A DNA stretch of 64,000 nucleotides, taken from Microbacterium sp. AG1240 (GTDB taxonomy: Bacteria > Actinomycetota > Actinomycetes > Actinomycetales > Microbacteriaceae). Position 1 is the first letter of the stretch. Every line of letters starts with the position of its first letter. The position numbers were made by a program, and so were the translations under genes. This document shows positions 16,601 through 24,034 of this stretch, in pieces. The stretch lies in NCBI RefSeq assembly GCF_003635115.1, contig NZ_RBXJ01000004.1, forward strand, positions 124,001 to 188,000, given 5' to 3'. The notes beneath the pieces are model-generated. The model was not told where the DNA came from. It ran no database searches and saw only the letters and a list, made by a program, of their open reading frames with translations.

Positions 16601-17236
16601 CTACTCGAAGGGCTCCTCGTCGACACCCCGCACGGCGAGGAGCTCTTCGGCCGCGAGCGTCAGGTCGATGACCTCGCGAAGGAGCCCGCCCACGCTCGTC
16701 GCGCCGAGAAGCGCGAGCTGATCGATCGGCCCGAGCGGCGCTATCGCGGCGATCTGCCATGCCCGCGCGAGCGGTTCCTCGGCGAGCTCGATGTCGGGTT
16801 CCCATCGGGTGTCGCCGTACTCGCCGGCGCGAGCGAGCACGCGCCGCACGATCTTCTCCGCTTCCGAAGAGAGGGGAGTGAGAGCGTCGTTCCAGTCCAG
16901 GTCGGGCAGCATGCGCACGCGGGCGCGCGGGTAGGGCGCGTCGTCGAGCCACTCCTCCACCTCGAAGCGGCTTCCTCCGCGCGCGAGCACCGAGATGACA
17001 CCCTGTTGCGGCAGCACCCGTTCGAGTCGCGCGACCGCGCCCCGGGCGAACCGCTTCTCTCCGCCGCCGACCTCGTGACCTCGTTCGATCAGCACGACAC
17101 CGAACTCGGCGGGTTGTTCGTCGAGGAGCGTTCCAAGCATCTTCAGGTAGCGCTCCTCGAAGATGCGTGCCGCGAGCGGCGTGTGGGGGAACAGCACCAT
17201 GCCCAGCGGGAACATCGCGATCGTGCGGTCGGTCAT
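16601..17236 (-). CDS. LON N-terminal (substrate-binding) domain protein
   Basis: 211-aa stand-alone LON substrate-binding domain, without ATPase or protease parts. It begins MFPLGMVLFPHTPLAARIFEERY, the hallmark of this domain, and the helical tail ends with EEPFE. Its role is unknown in bacteria; it may bind unfolded protein or act as an adaptor. It overlaps the upstream FUSC-type gene by 4 bp (ATGA) and ends 7 bp from the converging PEPM-like gene. Confidence 0.88.
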   Translation of the reverse strand: MTDRTIAMFPLGMVLFPHTPLAARIFEERYLKMLGTLLDEQPAEFGVVLIERGHEVGGGEKRFARGAVARLERVLPQQGVISVLARGGSRFEVEEWLDDAPYPRARVRMLPDLDWNDALTPLSSEAEKIVRRVLARAGEYGDTRWEPDIELAEEPLARAWQIAAIAPLGPIDQLALLGATSVGGLLREVIDLTLAAEELLAVRGVDEEPFE

Positions 17237-18303
17237 GGGTTCGCCGTCTCTCCGAGAGCTTCGTGGATGCGGTGCAGGTCGACCAGCAGTGAGCCGACGA
17301 GAACCCAGTGGCCCTCCGACGGTGCGCCGATGTCGAGCGGTCGCGTGAGGGCCGGGGGTTCGAGGGGCGAGGATGCGGCGTCGCCGGTGGCGCGCGACGC
17401 CGGGGTCGCATCGGGGGCCCGGTGCCGCAGAACCGCGAGATGCACGTCGTGCGACGCGCGACGCAGCTGCTCGGCGATCGCACGCACCGACGGTTCATCC
17501 ACGATCGACGGGTCGTATCTGTCATATGCCGCCCGGGTCATGCCGATCACCTGCGTGAGGATCGGGGTGAAGACGTCGAGCAGCCGCTCGAGCCGGGCGA
17601 GGTCGTCGCGGTGGCGGCGGCCCCGCGGGTTGAGGGCGAGCGAGTCGCGAGCGTCCGAGACGGCTTCGTCGGCCGCGTCGCGCATCGGCCGCATGAGGCG
17701 TGCCTCGAGCAGGAGTTCTTCGAGAGACGCGGGTGTCTGGGGCGTCGCGAGCGCGTCGGCGAGGCGATCGAGCGCGGCGGACAGCTCGTCGCCGAGCGCC
17801 TCGATGCGCTGCCGGGCCGGGGCGACGGCCACCGGGGGCACGAGCGCCACGTTCACGATGAGACCGACGAGCGCGCCGATGAGCGTCTCGATCACGCGAT
17901 CGACGGCGTAGAGCGGCGTGGCGGTGCCGAGCGCGAGCACCAGGATCGCGCTGATAGCGACCTGGTTGGCAGCCCCCGGGGTCAGCTTCAGCGCCCAGGC
18001 GGCGAGAAGAGCCACGGCGGCCGCGATGAGGATCACCCAGGTCGACGAACCGAGCGCGATCCCGAGCGCGGAGGCGACGATAACCCCGGCGATGACCCCC
18101 ACGCTGCGTTCGACCGCCCGCGTCAGCGACTGATTCAGACTGGGCTGCACCACGAGCAGCGCGGCGATCGCCGCGAAGACGGGCAACGGACCGGGCACGA
18201 GCCACCCGGCGAGCAGCCACGCGGCGATCGTCGCGATCGCCGACTTCGAGACCTGGAGGAACGGGGTTCGGCGCGCGGAGCGGAAGGAGGCGGTCACACG
18301 CAT
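17233..18303 (-). CDS. FUSC/aromatic-acid-exporter-type membrane protein
   Basis: 356 aa. Six hydrophobic helices in the first half (SAIATIAAWLLAGWLVPGPLPVFAAIAALLVV, RSVGVIAGVIVASALGIALG, ILVLALGTATPLYAVDRV, GALVGLIVNVALVPP) match one FUSC module; a long soluble helical tail follows. FUSC proteins are linked to efflux of aromatic carboxylic acids, mainly from homology. The gene is translationally coupled to the LON-domain gene. Confidence 0.85.
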   Translation of the reverse strand: MRVTASFRSARRTPFLQVSKSAIATIAAWLLAGWLVPGPLPVFAAIAALLVVQPSLNQSLTRAVERSVGVIAGVIVASALGIALGSSTWVILIAAAVALLAAWALKLTPGAANQVAISAILVLALGTATPLYAVDRVIETLIGALVGLIVNVALVPPVAVAPARQRIEALGDELSAALDRLADALATPQTPASLEELLLEARLMRPMRDAADEAVSDARDSLALNPRGRRHRDDLARLERLLDVFTPILTQVIGMTRAAYDRYDPSIVDEPSVRAIAEQLRRASHDVHLAVLRHRAPDATPASRATGDAASSPLEPPALTRPLDIGAPSEGHWVLVGSLLVDLHRIHEALGETANP

Positions 18304-18353
18304 GCTTCGAGAGTAGGCCCGCAGCGTCCGCCCGCGGCTGTCAGGCGCCGCGC

Positions 18354-18572
18354 TCAGGCGTCTTTGAGTCTGCGCAGAGCAGATCCCTTGTGCGCCGCCC
18401 GGTTGCCGCTCTTCTCCGACTCGACGACGAAGGCGGGTTCGTCCGACGACGCCGTGAAGTGCTGCCCGTCGAGGGTGAAGTCACTCGTCTTCTTCTCCAC
18501 GATGCTGCCCTGCGTGCGACCCTGCGGGGTGTTCCAACTGACCCGGTCACCGGTCGATAAGTCCTTCGCCAT
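18354..18572 (-). CDS. Small TUDOR-like (DUF2945) protein
   Basis: 72 aa. The pattern LSTGDRVSWNTPQGRTQGSIVEKK is the short beta-barrel of DUF2945/hypervirulence-associated TUDOR proteins, often beside stress genes. Lys/Arg-rich C-terminus. The ATG at 18572 is preceded by AGGGAGG, which rules out the longer frame that starts at 18818. Function unknown; perhaps nucleic-acid binding. Confidence 0.82.
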   Translation of the reverse strand: MAKDLSTGDRVSWNTPQGRTQGSIVEKKTSDFTLDGQHFTASSDEPAFVVESEKSGNRAAHKGSALRRLKDA

Positions 18573-18597
18573 GAGAGCCTCCCTGATTCGTATGACC

Positions 18598-18632
18598 CGA
18601 TCGTGCCCGCACGGCGTACACGATCGTGCGGG
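18598..18632. repeat. Direct and inverted repeats between divergent genes
   Basis: CGATCGTGC occurs at 18598-18606 and 18621-18629, and CCCGCACG (18606-18613) is inverted as CGTGCGGG (18625-18632). The cluster sits in the 117-bp gap between the DUF2945 and DksA-like genes, so it may bind a regulator. Confidence 0.35.
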
Positions 18633-18689
18633 ATTGACAGCCGCCCGACGGCCCTTCCCACGTCCGCGCGGGCGTAGCCTGGAGCGCCC

Positions 18690-19028
18690 ATGAGCACCGA
18701 CCACGCCGCTGTCCTGCGCACACTGCTGCGCGAGGCCGAACTGCGTCTCGCCCATCTCGACGACGACGAGCGCAGTCTTCTTCGCGACCGCGCCGACGCG
18801 ACGGCCGACGACGAGCACGATCCCGAGGGGTCGACGCTGTCGGGGGAGTGGAGCCGCGTCGACGCGCTGCGGCGCGGCGCCGAGCAGGACCGCGCGGATG
18901 CTGCGGCAGCGCTCGACCGCGTCGCCGGTGGCACGTACGGTGCCTGCGTCGTCTGCGGCGGCCCGATTGCGCCGGGGCGGCTGGAGGCGCGTCCGACGGC
19001 AGCCACCTGCATCGGATGTGCGCGCTGA
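18690..19028 (+). CDS. TraR/DksA-type zinc finger protein
   Basis: 112 aa. An N-terminal coiled-coil-like helical half (LLREAELRLAHLDDDERSLL) is followed by a C4 zinc finger (CVVCGG ... CIGC) at about 90-111. DksA/TraR proteins enter the RNA polymerase secondary channel; actinobacterial short forms are poorly studied. The usual DksA tip acids are not obvious. The start ATG at 18690 follows TAGCCTGGAGCGCCC. Confidence 0.88.
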   Translation: MSTDHAAVLRTLLREAELRLAHLDDDERSLLRDRADATADDEHDPEGSTLSGEWSRVDALRRGAEQDRADAAAALDRVAGGTYGACVVCGGPIAPGRLEARPTAATCIGCAR

Positions 19029-19035
19029 GTCCGCT

Positions 19036-19041
19036 TAGGCT
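19036..19041 (+). promoter_or_regulatory. Candidate -10, leaderless SCO4848-type transcript
   Basis: TAGGCT-CGGGGT-GTG. Confidence 0.55.
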
Positions 19042-19047
19042 CGGGGT

Positions 19048-19263
19048 GTGGAGACTCTGCTCGTCGTGCTTCTGTTCGTCAACGCCGCCTTCAACGTGAT
19101 CGTCTGGCCGCGGTTCTACACGCGCGTCGCGAAGGACGCCCGCGCGCGTGATGCTGCCGGGAAGCCGACGACTTTCCTCATCGTGCACGCGGTTCTCATC
19201 GCGCTGGCCCTCGTCATCGCGCTCGCGTCGATGATCGCCGGCGTCGCCGCACTCACTGTCTGA
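19048..19263 (+). CDS. SCO4848-family small membrane protein
   Basis: 71 aa with two helices (TLLVVLLFVNAAFNVIV and IVHAVLIALALVIALASMIAGVAAL) joined by a basic loop (WPRFYTRVAKDARARD). This matches the small actinobacterial family named after Streptomyces SCO4848, whose function is unknown. GTG start supported by the upstream TAGGCT. Confidence 0.85.
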   Translation: METLLVVLLFVNAAFNVIVWPRFYTRVAKDARARDAAGKPTTFLIVHAVLIALALVIALASMIAGVAALTV

Positions 19264-19269
19264 GCCTCC

Positions 19270-20109
19270 TCAGACCGTCATTCGCTGCGTGCCCAGCACG
19301 CACAGGAGGGCGAGCTTGTCGGCATCCTCGGTACCCGGCCGGGCGGTGAAGACCAGCAGGCGCTGGTTCGTTTCGGTGTCGAGCAGCGTCTGGCACTCGA
19401 GCGTGAGTTCGCCGACGCCGTCATAGGCGAACCGCTTCGACCGAGAGTGCTTGTCCGCGACGTCGTGCGCGGCCCACACCTCCGCGAACTCCGGGCTGAC
19501 GCGCAGCAGATCTGCGACGATGGCGCCGGCCGGGGAGTCGCGCCCGAGGCGGGCGTAGGCCGTGCGCAGTTCGGCGGTGAAGATGCGGCCCCGCATCTCG
19601 TGGTCGTCGGCGGGGTAGATGCGACGCGACTCCGGTTCGGTGAACCAGCGGTGCACGGTGGTGCGTGACATCCCTTCTCGGCCGGTCAATTCTCCGAGGA
19701 GGGCTCTGGCCGGTTCTGTCTGCAGCAGCACCTCGCCGAGCTCGGTGACCACCTGCGCCGGGGTATCGTGCAGTCGGTCGACGATGCGAAGAAGACCGGG
19801 GGAGATGTGGTCGCTGGCACCGACCCTGTCGGGTGCGGGGTGTCCGGCGAGCCGGAAGAGGTGATCGCGCTCATCGAGGTCGAGATGCAGGGCGCGGGCG
19901 ATGGCGGCCAGCATCTGCACGGACGGTTGGGGGCCTCGCTGCTGCTCGAGGCGGTTCAGATAGTCCGTCGACATGCCCGCGAGCTGCGCCACCTCCTCGC
20001 GTCGCAGGCCCGGCGTGCGTCGCCGGGATCCTCGCGAGAGGCCGACGTCCTCGGGTTGCAACGCCGCACGCCGGGTGCGGAGGAACTCGGCGAGCTGAGC
20101 ACGGTCCAT
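19270..20109 (-). CDS. XRE-type regulator with MmyB-like ligand-binding domain
   Basis: 279 aa. Helix-turn-helix at about 10-75 (LRREEVAQLAGMSTDYLNRLEQQRGPQPS), then a PAS-like MmyB ligand domain (PARALLGELTG, FTAELRTAYARLGRDS, LLVFTARPGTEDADKLALL). Such regulators typically repress an adjacent oxidoreductase. That fits the divergent SDR gene starting 101 bp away and the inverted repeat between them. ATG at 20109; the longer open frame to 20223 would run across the promoter region and is rejected. Confidence 0.9.
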   Translation of the reverse strand: MDRAQLAEFLRTRRAALQPEDVGLSRGSRRRTPGLRREEVAQLAGMSTDYLNRLEQQRGPQPSVQMLAAIARALHLDLDERDHLFRLAGHPAPDRVGASDHISPGLLRIVDRLHDTPAQVVTELGEVLLQTEPARALLGELTGREGMSRTTVHRWFTEPESRRIYPADDHEMRGRIFTAELRTAYARLGRDSPAGAIVADLLRVSPEFAEVWAAHDVADKHSRSKRFAYDGVGELTLECQTLLDTETNQRLLVFTARPGTEDADKLALLCVLGTQRMTV

Positions 20110-20137
20110 GGATTCATTCTGCGCGAGCGCGGCGGTC

Positions 20138-20181
20138 GCAGCCAGGGAGTGCGGATCCTCCGATGAGTGCGCCCTGGCTGC
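20138..20181. promoter_or_regulatory. Candidate operator of the XRE regulator
   Basis: GCAGCCAGGG (20138-20147) and its exact reverse complement CCCTGGCTGC (20172-20181) lie between the divergent regulator and SDR genes. Inner copies of GAGTGCG are direct repeats. Confidence 0.5.
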
Positions 20182-20210
20182 CGCGAGCGGGGCCGCCGAC
20201 AGTAGATCCC

Positions 20211-20975
20211 ATGACGAATTCACGCATCATCCTCATCACAGGCGGCTCTCGCGGTCTCGGCCGCGCCGCCGCCCTGGCGCTCGCCGACGGCGGCGACGAT
20301 CTCGTCGTCACCTATCGGAGCGAGCCCGCCGCCGCCGCATCCGTCGTCTCGGAGATCGAGGCTCGCGGACGACGGGCGGTGTCGATGCGGCTGGACACGA
20401 CCGCACCGGAGACCTTCCCCGCCTTCGCGCGCGACCTGGCCGAGACCCTGCGAGCGACGTGGGGTCGCGGCGACCTCGACGGGCTGGTCAACAACGCGGG
20501 TTACGCCGGGGACACGCCCTTCGGTGCGATCGAGAGGGCCGAGATCGACGCGCTCGTCGCCGTGCACTTCACAGGTGTGGTGCTCCTCACGCAGGAACTC
20601 GCCCCGATGATCGCGGACGGCGGGCGCATCCTGAACGTCTCGACGGGGCTCACCCGGTTCGCCGTCGCCTCCGGCCAATCGGTCTACGCCTCGATGAAGG
20701 CCGCGATCGAGACGTGGACGGTGTATCTGGCGAAGGACCTGGGTGCTCGCCGGATCGCTGTGAACGTCCTCGCTCCCGGAGCGACGGCGACGGACTTCGC
20801 CGGCGGCGCCATCCGCGACAGCGAGGACTACCGCGCGATGATCCTCCCTGCCGTCGCGATGGGACGCATCGGCGAACCCGACGACATCGGGATCGCGGTG
20901 GCCGCCATCATGGATCCGCGCCTGGGGTGGGTCACCGCCCAGAGGATCGAGGCCTCCGGGGGGCAGCAGCTCTGA
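20211..20975 (+). CDS. Short-chain dehydrogenase/reductase (regulator-linked)
   Basis: 254-aa classical SDR. TGGSRGLGRA is the NADP-binding glycine motif, NNAG and the catalytic YASMK (YxxxK) follow, with a preceding Ser in LNVSTG. Acidic or ketone substrates cannot be deduced. Control by the neighbouring XRE/MmyB regulator is likely because the two are divergent around an inverted repeat. Ends with a strong hairpin at 20984. Confidence 0.92.
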   Translation: MTNSRIILITGGSRGLGRAAALALADGGDDLVVTYRSEPAAAASVVSEIEARGRRAVSMRLDTTAPETFPAFARDLAETLRATWGRGDLDGLVNNAGYAGDTPFGAIERAEIDALVAVHFTGVVLLTQELAPMIADGGRILNVSTGLTRFAVASGQSVYASMKAAIETWTVYLAKDLGARRIAVNVLAPGATATDFAGGAIRDSEDYRAMILPAVAMGRIGEPDDIGIAVAAIMDPRLGWVTAQRIEASGGQQL

Positions 20976-20983
20976 CCGCGCGC

Positions 20984-21019
20984 GAAAGGACCGCCGTCCC
21001 GTGGGGCGGCGGTCCTTTC
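20984..21019. terminator. Bidirectional hairpin terminator
   Basis: Arms GAAAGGACCGCCGTCCC and GGGGCGGCGGTCCTTTC pair over 17 bp with one mismatch and a 2-nt spacer. It lies between the converging SDR and ohr genes, with A- and T-runs at the base. Confidence 0.8.
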
Positions 21020-21033
21020 ACGGAAGTGGGGGA

Positions 21034-21456
21034 TCAGTCGTCGGAGACGGTGACCGTGACGTCGATGTTGCCGCGGGTCGCGTTCGAGTAGGGGCAGACC
21101 TGGTGGGCGGCGTCGGCGAGAGCCTGCGCCTCGTCGTGCGGGAGGTTCGGGATGACGACCTCGAGCTCGACCGAGAGCTGGAAGCCGCCCTCGCCGTTCG
21201 GTCCGATGTGCACGCGCGAACCGACGCTCGTGTCTTCGAGCTTGACCTTCTGGCCCCGCGCGACGGCCTGGAGCGCGCCGTGGAAGCAGGCCGCGTATCC
21301 GGCGGCGAACAGGGCCTCGGGGTTCAGGCCGCCACCGGGGCCGCCCATCTCCTTCGGGATGCGCAGGTCGGTGTCGAGCAGTCCGTCCTTCGTGGCGACG
21401 TGGCCGCCGCGCCCTTCGCCGGTTGCGAGTGCTTCTGCGGTGTAGATGACGTCCAT
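21034..21456 (-). CDS. ohr: Organic hydroperoxide resistance protein
   Basis: 140-aa Ohr peroxidase. The two reactive cysteines are visible in AGYAACFHGALQ (peroxidatic) and VCPYSNATRGN (resolving), with the arginine-bearing loop around residue 20. It reduces organic and fatty-acid hydroperoxides using lipoyl-dithiol reductants. ATG at 21456 with AAAGGA before it. It follows ohrR by 17 bp on the same strand, so both are co-expressed and induced when OhrR is oxidised. Confidence 0.96.
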   Translation of the reverse strand: MDVIYTAEALATGEGRGGHVATKDGLLDTDLRIPKEMGGPGGGLNPEALFAAGYAACFHGALQAVARGQKVKLEDTSVGSRVHIGPNGEGGFQLSVELEVVIPNLPHDEAQALADAAHQVCPYSNATRGNIDVTVTVSDD

Positions 21457-21473
21457 GGGGATGTCCTTTCGGT

Positions 21474-21914
21474 TCAGGAGGCGGATGCCTCGGAGGAGGC
21501 CTGCACGCTGCGGGTGAGGCTGTGCAGGGAGTCGAGGAGCCGGCGTGCGGCGTCGATGTCTATGCCCATGCAGGTGGCGATCTGGGCGGAGACCCCGCTC
21601 ATACGTCCACGGAGATCGAGCCCGAGCGTGGTGAGGGAGACCTCGACGACGCGTTCGTCGTCGGAACGGCGCGTGCGGGTCACGGTGCCCGCGCGCTCGA
21701 GCCGCCGCAGCAGGGGTGACAGCGTACCGGAGTCGAGGTCGAGCGTCTGGCCGAGCTCGCTCACGGTGCGTGGGCCGTCGGTCCAGAGGGTCACGAGCAC
21801 GAGGTACTGCGGGTAGGTCAGGCCCCAGGGCTCGAGCACGCGCCGGTAGGCCTGCGTGGTCGCGCGGCTCGCCGAGTACAGGGCGAAGCACACCATGTCG
21901 TCGACTGCGGGCAT
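21474..21914 (-). CDS. ohrR: MarR-family peroxide sensor, OhrR type
   Basis: 146-aa winged-helix repressor. The redox-sensing cysteine is Cys9 in MVCFALYSASRATTQAYR, the position equivalent to the reactive Cys of Bacillus OhrR. YPQYLVLVTLW and LDSGTLSPLLRRLERAG form the DNA-reading helices, and SDDERVVEVSLT is the wing. Oxidation of Cys9 should release DNA and turn on ohrR-ohr. The ATG at 21914 lies 10 bp after a good dyad operator. Confidence 0.94.
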   Translation of the reverse strand: MPAVDDMVCFALYSASRATTQAYRRVLEPWGLTYPQYLVLVTLWTDGPRTVSELGQTLDLDSGTLSPLLRRLERAGTVTRTRRSDDERVVEVSLTTLGLDLRGRMSGVSAQIATCMGIDIDAARRLLDSLHSLTRSVQASSEASAS

Positions 21915-21924
21915 GCAAGAAGCA

Positions 21925-21949
21925 TTGCACGCAATCGAATTGTGCGCAA
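21925..21949. promoter_or_regulatory. OhrR operator candidate
   Basis: TTGCACGCAAT and ATTGTGCGCAA flank a 3-bp centre; 9 of 11 arm positions are symmetric. This AT-rich dyad is 10 bp upstream of ohrR, where an autorepressor would bind. Confidence 0.7.
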
Positions 21950-22119
21950 CGTAACCCTCTCCGCCACCGCCGCCGCCGGGGTCTGATGTGCCGCGTTCTG
22001 GGCTGTCAGACGGTGCAGAGAGCCCTAATCGCGGCACCTCACCGACGGGTGTCGCTCAGGAGGACGACGCCCGAGCGCGCATCACGAGACCGGCGCTGAC
22101 GAGGAAGAACAGTGCAAAC

Positions 22120-22139
22120 CGGAGCCGGGTGCGGCTCCG
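22120..22139 (+). other. Small hairpin in leader of SGNH gene
   Basis: CGGAGCCG-GGTG-CGGCTCCG, 30 bp before the SGNH lipoprotein start. It may be an attenuator or mRNA stabiliser. Confidence 0.35.
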
Positions 22140-22168
22140 AAGAGGACGAGACAGAGGAGGATGGTCGG

Positions 22169-22819
22169 ATGCGTCGAATACTCGCCGCCACACTGGCGGC
22201 CGTGGGTCTCACCCTCGCGGGCTGCGCCCCGCAGCAGGCAGCACCGCCGGATGACGACGGTCGTCCGCTCGTCGCCTTCTACGGCGACTCGTACACGCTC
22301 GGTACGGGCGCCAGCTCTCCGGACGTGCGGTGGTCGACCCGTCTCGCCGACGACCGCGGCTGGCGGGAGTACAACCCGAGCGTGAACGGGCTCGGGTTCG
22401 TGAACAACCGCGACGCGCGCGGCGCCGACCTGCCCGGCGACATCATCGACGCCCGGCCCGACATCGTCGTCATCACCATGGGGCTCAACGACGCCTTCAG
22501 CTTCGACGCGCGGGGCACCGAGATCCGCGACCGCATCGACGAAGACGTCGACCGCCTGACCGGCGCCCTCCCCGATGCCCGCTTCGTGGTCGTCGAACCG
22601 TTCTGGTACACCGCCGAGCGCACCGACGGCCTCGAGACCATCATCGGCTGGGTGAAGGACGCCGCGGAGCGCATCGATGCCGACTACATCCCCGGGGCTT
22701 CGTCGTGGATCCAGGGTCGCGACGGCGAGATGGCGAAAGACGGACTGCATCCGAACGACGCGGGTTACGACGAGATCTACCGGCACATGGATGCGGCGTT
22801 CGCCGAGATCGGCCTCTAG
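22169..22819 (+). CDS. SGNH/GDSL-family secreted lipoprotein hydrolase
   Basis: 216 aa. Signal peptide and lipobox (LTLAGC) anchor it to the outer face of the membrane. The four SGNH blocks are seen as FYGDSYTLG (nucleophile Ser), NGLGFVN, MGLNDAF and DGLHPNDAGY (catalytic Asp/His). It is likely an esterase acting on cell-wall, glycan or lipid esters. I chose ATG 22169 because it gives a clean signal peptide and follows GAGGAGG; an upstream in-frame start at 22112 adds an acidic non-signal tail. Confidence 0.85.
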   Translation: MRRILAATLAAVGLTLAGCAPQQAAPPDDDGRPLVAFYGDSYTLGTGASSPDVRWSTRLADDRGWREYNPSVNGLGFVNNRDARGADLPGDIIDARPDIVVITMGLNDAFSFDARGTEIRDRIDEDVDRLTGALPDARFVVVEPFWYTAERTDGLETIIGWVKDAAERIDADYIPGASSWIQGRDGEMAKDGLHPNDAGYDEIYRHMDAAFAEIGL

Positions 22820-22987
22820 GAGTGCTCGGAAGTCTGTGCGGCGGGGCCTGACCCGGTCGCACAGGCGATAGGCCGTCTCGGCACTCGGCAACGACCGGCC
22901 GGGGATCGTCCGCGAGGTGGCGACGACGCTGACCCGACGCGGATTCGGCACCGAGCGGATGACGACCAGGTGCGTGGCGTGCCGGGG

Positions 22988-23113
22988 TCAGCCCGAGGGG
23001 TTCTCGACCGGGGTGCCGTCCTGTTCGGTGGTCTCGACGTCGTCGACGTCGCCGCCCGTCGCCGTCGCGTCGTCGATGTCGGTGCCGTCGTCGTGCGGGT
23101 TCTTCTCGCTCAT
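22988..23113 (-). CDS. Small acidic hypothetical protein
   Basis: 41 aa, strongly acidic and without hydrophobic segments (begins SEKNPHDDGTDIDDATATGG). A GAGAGGG ribosome site precedes the ATG, and it follows a small Lys-rich membrane protein gene by 14 bp, so the two may be one unit. No family recognised. Its low complexity leaves some doubt that it is translated. Confidence 0.5.
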   Translation of the reverse strand: MSEKNPHDDGTDIDDATATGGDVDDVETTEQDGTPVENPSG

Positions 23114-23127
23114 GGTGATGTTCCCTC

Positions 23128-23367
23128 TCAGCTCTTCACGGCTTTGCGTGCGGCCTTCTCGGTCTTGCGGGCGGTCTTCTCGGCCGACTTCCGCGCCTTC
23201 TTGAGCTGTTTCGCGGCACGGCGGCGGATCTTCTTGACGTCGGGGTCGTTCCACAGCGCGACGACAGCGGCGGCCAGCGCCCCGTACTTCGCGACGACGA
23301 GGCGGACGCCGACGAAGACACCGGCGGCGGCGCCGAGGACGAGGAGAAGTTTGGCGAATCGGTTCAT
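23128..23367 (-). CDS. Small membrane protein with Lys/Arg-rich tail
   Basis: 79 aa. One N-terminal helix (FAKLLLVLGAAAGVFVGVRLVV) and a highly basic, alanine-rich amphipathic tail with repeated KKARKSAEKTARKTEKAARK. The tail could lie on the membrane or bind nucleic acid. Start supported by GGAGGAC before the ATG. No known function. Confidence 0.65.
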   Translation of the reverse strand: MNRFAKLLLVLGAAAGVFVGVRLVVAKYGALAAAVVALWNDPDVKKIRRRAAKQLKKARKSAEKTARKTEKAARKAVKS

Positions 23368-23461
23368 GACGGGTCCTCCGGGTGTTCGGCTTCGGGTGCT
23401 GTCCCATCACACCCCGCATCGGTCGCGACGCGCCCTCCCTTGCGCACGGGCGCGGGGTGTG

Positions 23462-24034
23462 TCACGAGCGGGTGGGTCGCGTGCGCGCGAGCAGGCACCC
23501 CGCCAGGAGGGCTCCGAGGCCTCCGACGGCCATATCGCCAATGGTGTCGTCGTAGGTGACGAAGATCTCCGCGGTGACGAAGGTCTTCCCGAGCCACTCG
23601 ATCATCTCCCACACTGCGCTGAGGGCGAGGCCGAACGCGGTGACGAGCACGATCGCCGCGGGGCCGGTGAAGTGCTCCGTGCGCGGGGCGGCGACGATAC
23701 CGGCGTAGCCGCAGAGCACGTACAGGAGCACCGCGAGCACGCCCGTGCAGACGAGGTGGATGACGATGTCCCACCAGGCGACACGTGTGTAGAGGTCGAA
23801 GACGTTGCTCCACGCCGCGATGAGCACTGTCAGGGACGTCAGGATGTCGAAGGTCGGGCGCAGGCCCAGGAACCGGGGCGCCACCAGCGCCGGGAGGGTC
23901 AGCGCGACGATGCCGGCGTCGGTGGCCGAGAACCAGAGGGCGGCCGCGACGACACTCAGGGCGCCGATCAGTCGTACGGCATCGGCGGCGTAGTCGCCGA
24001 TCGAGCGAGGCGGCCGGAGGAAGTTCTCGATCAT
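23462..24034 (-). CDS. YjdF/DUF2238-like polytopic membrane protein
   Basis: 190 aa with five or six helices (LIGALSVVAAALWFSATDAG, LTVLIAAWSNVFDLY, GVLAVLLYVLCGYAGIVAA). AVWEMIEWLGKTFV and YDDTIGDMAVGGLGALL match the DUF2238 (YjdF) signature. The start overlaps the upstream endonuclease-like stop (ATGA). Third gene of a coupled glycosyltransferase-EEP-YjdF operon; function unknown. Confidence 0.82.
   Translation of the reverse strand: MIENFLRPPRSIGDYAADAVRLIGALSVVAAALWFSATDAGIVALTLPALVAPRFLGLRPTFDILTSLTVLIAAWSNVFDLYTRVAWWDIVIHLVCTGVLAVLLYVLCGYAGIVAAPRTEHFTGPAAIVLVTAFGLALSAVWEMIEWLGKTFVTAEIFVTYDDTIGDMAVGGLGALLAGCLLARTRPTRS

Noticed and set aside
18634-18662. TTGACA before the DksA-like gene as a promoter
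   Set aside because: The -35 at 18634 has no -10 at the right distance; TAGCCT nearer the gene is more likely.
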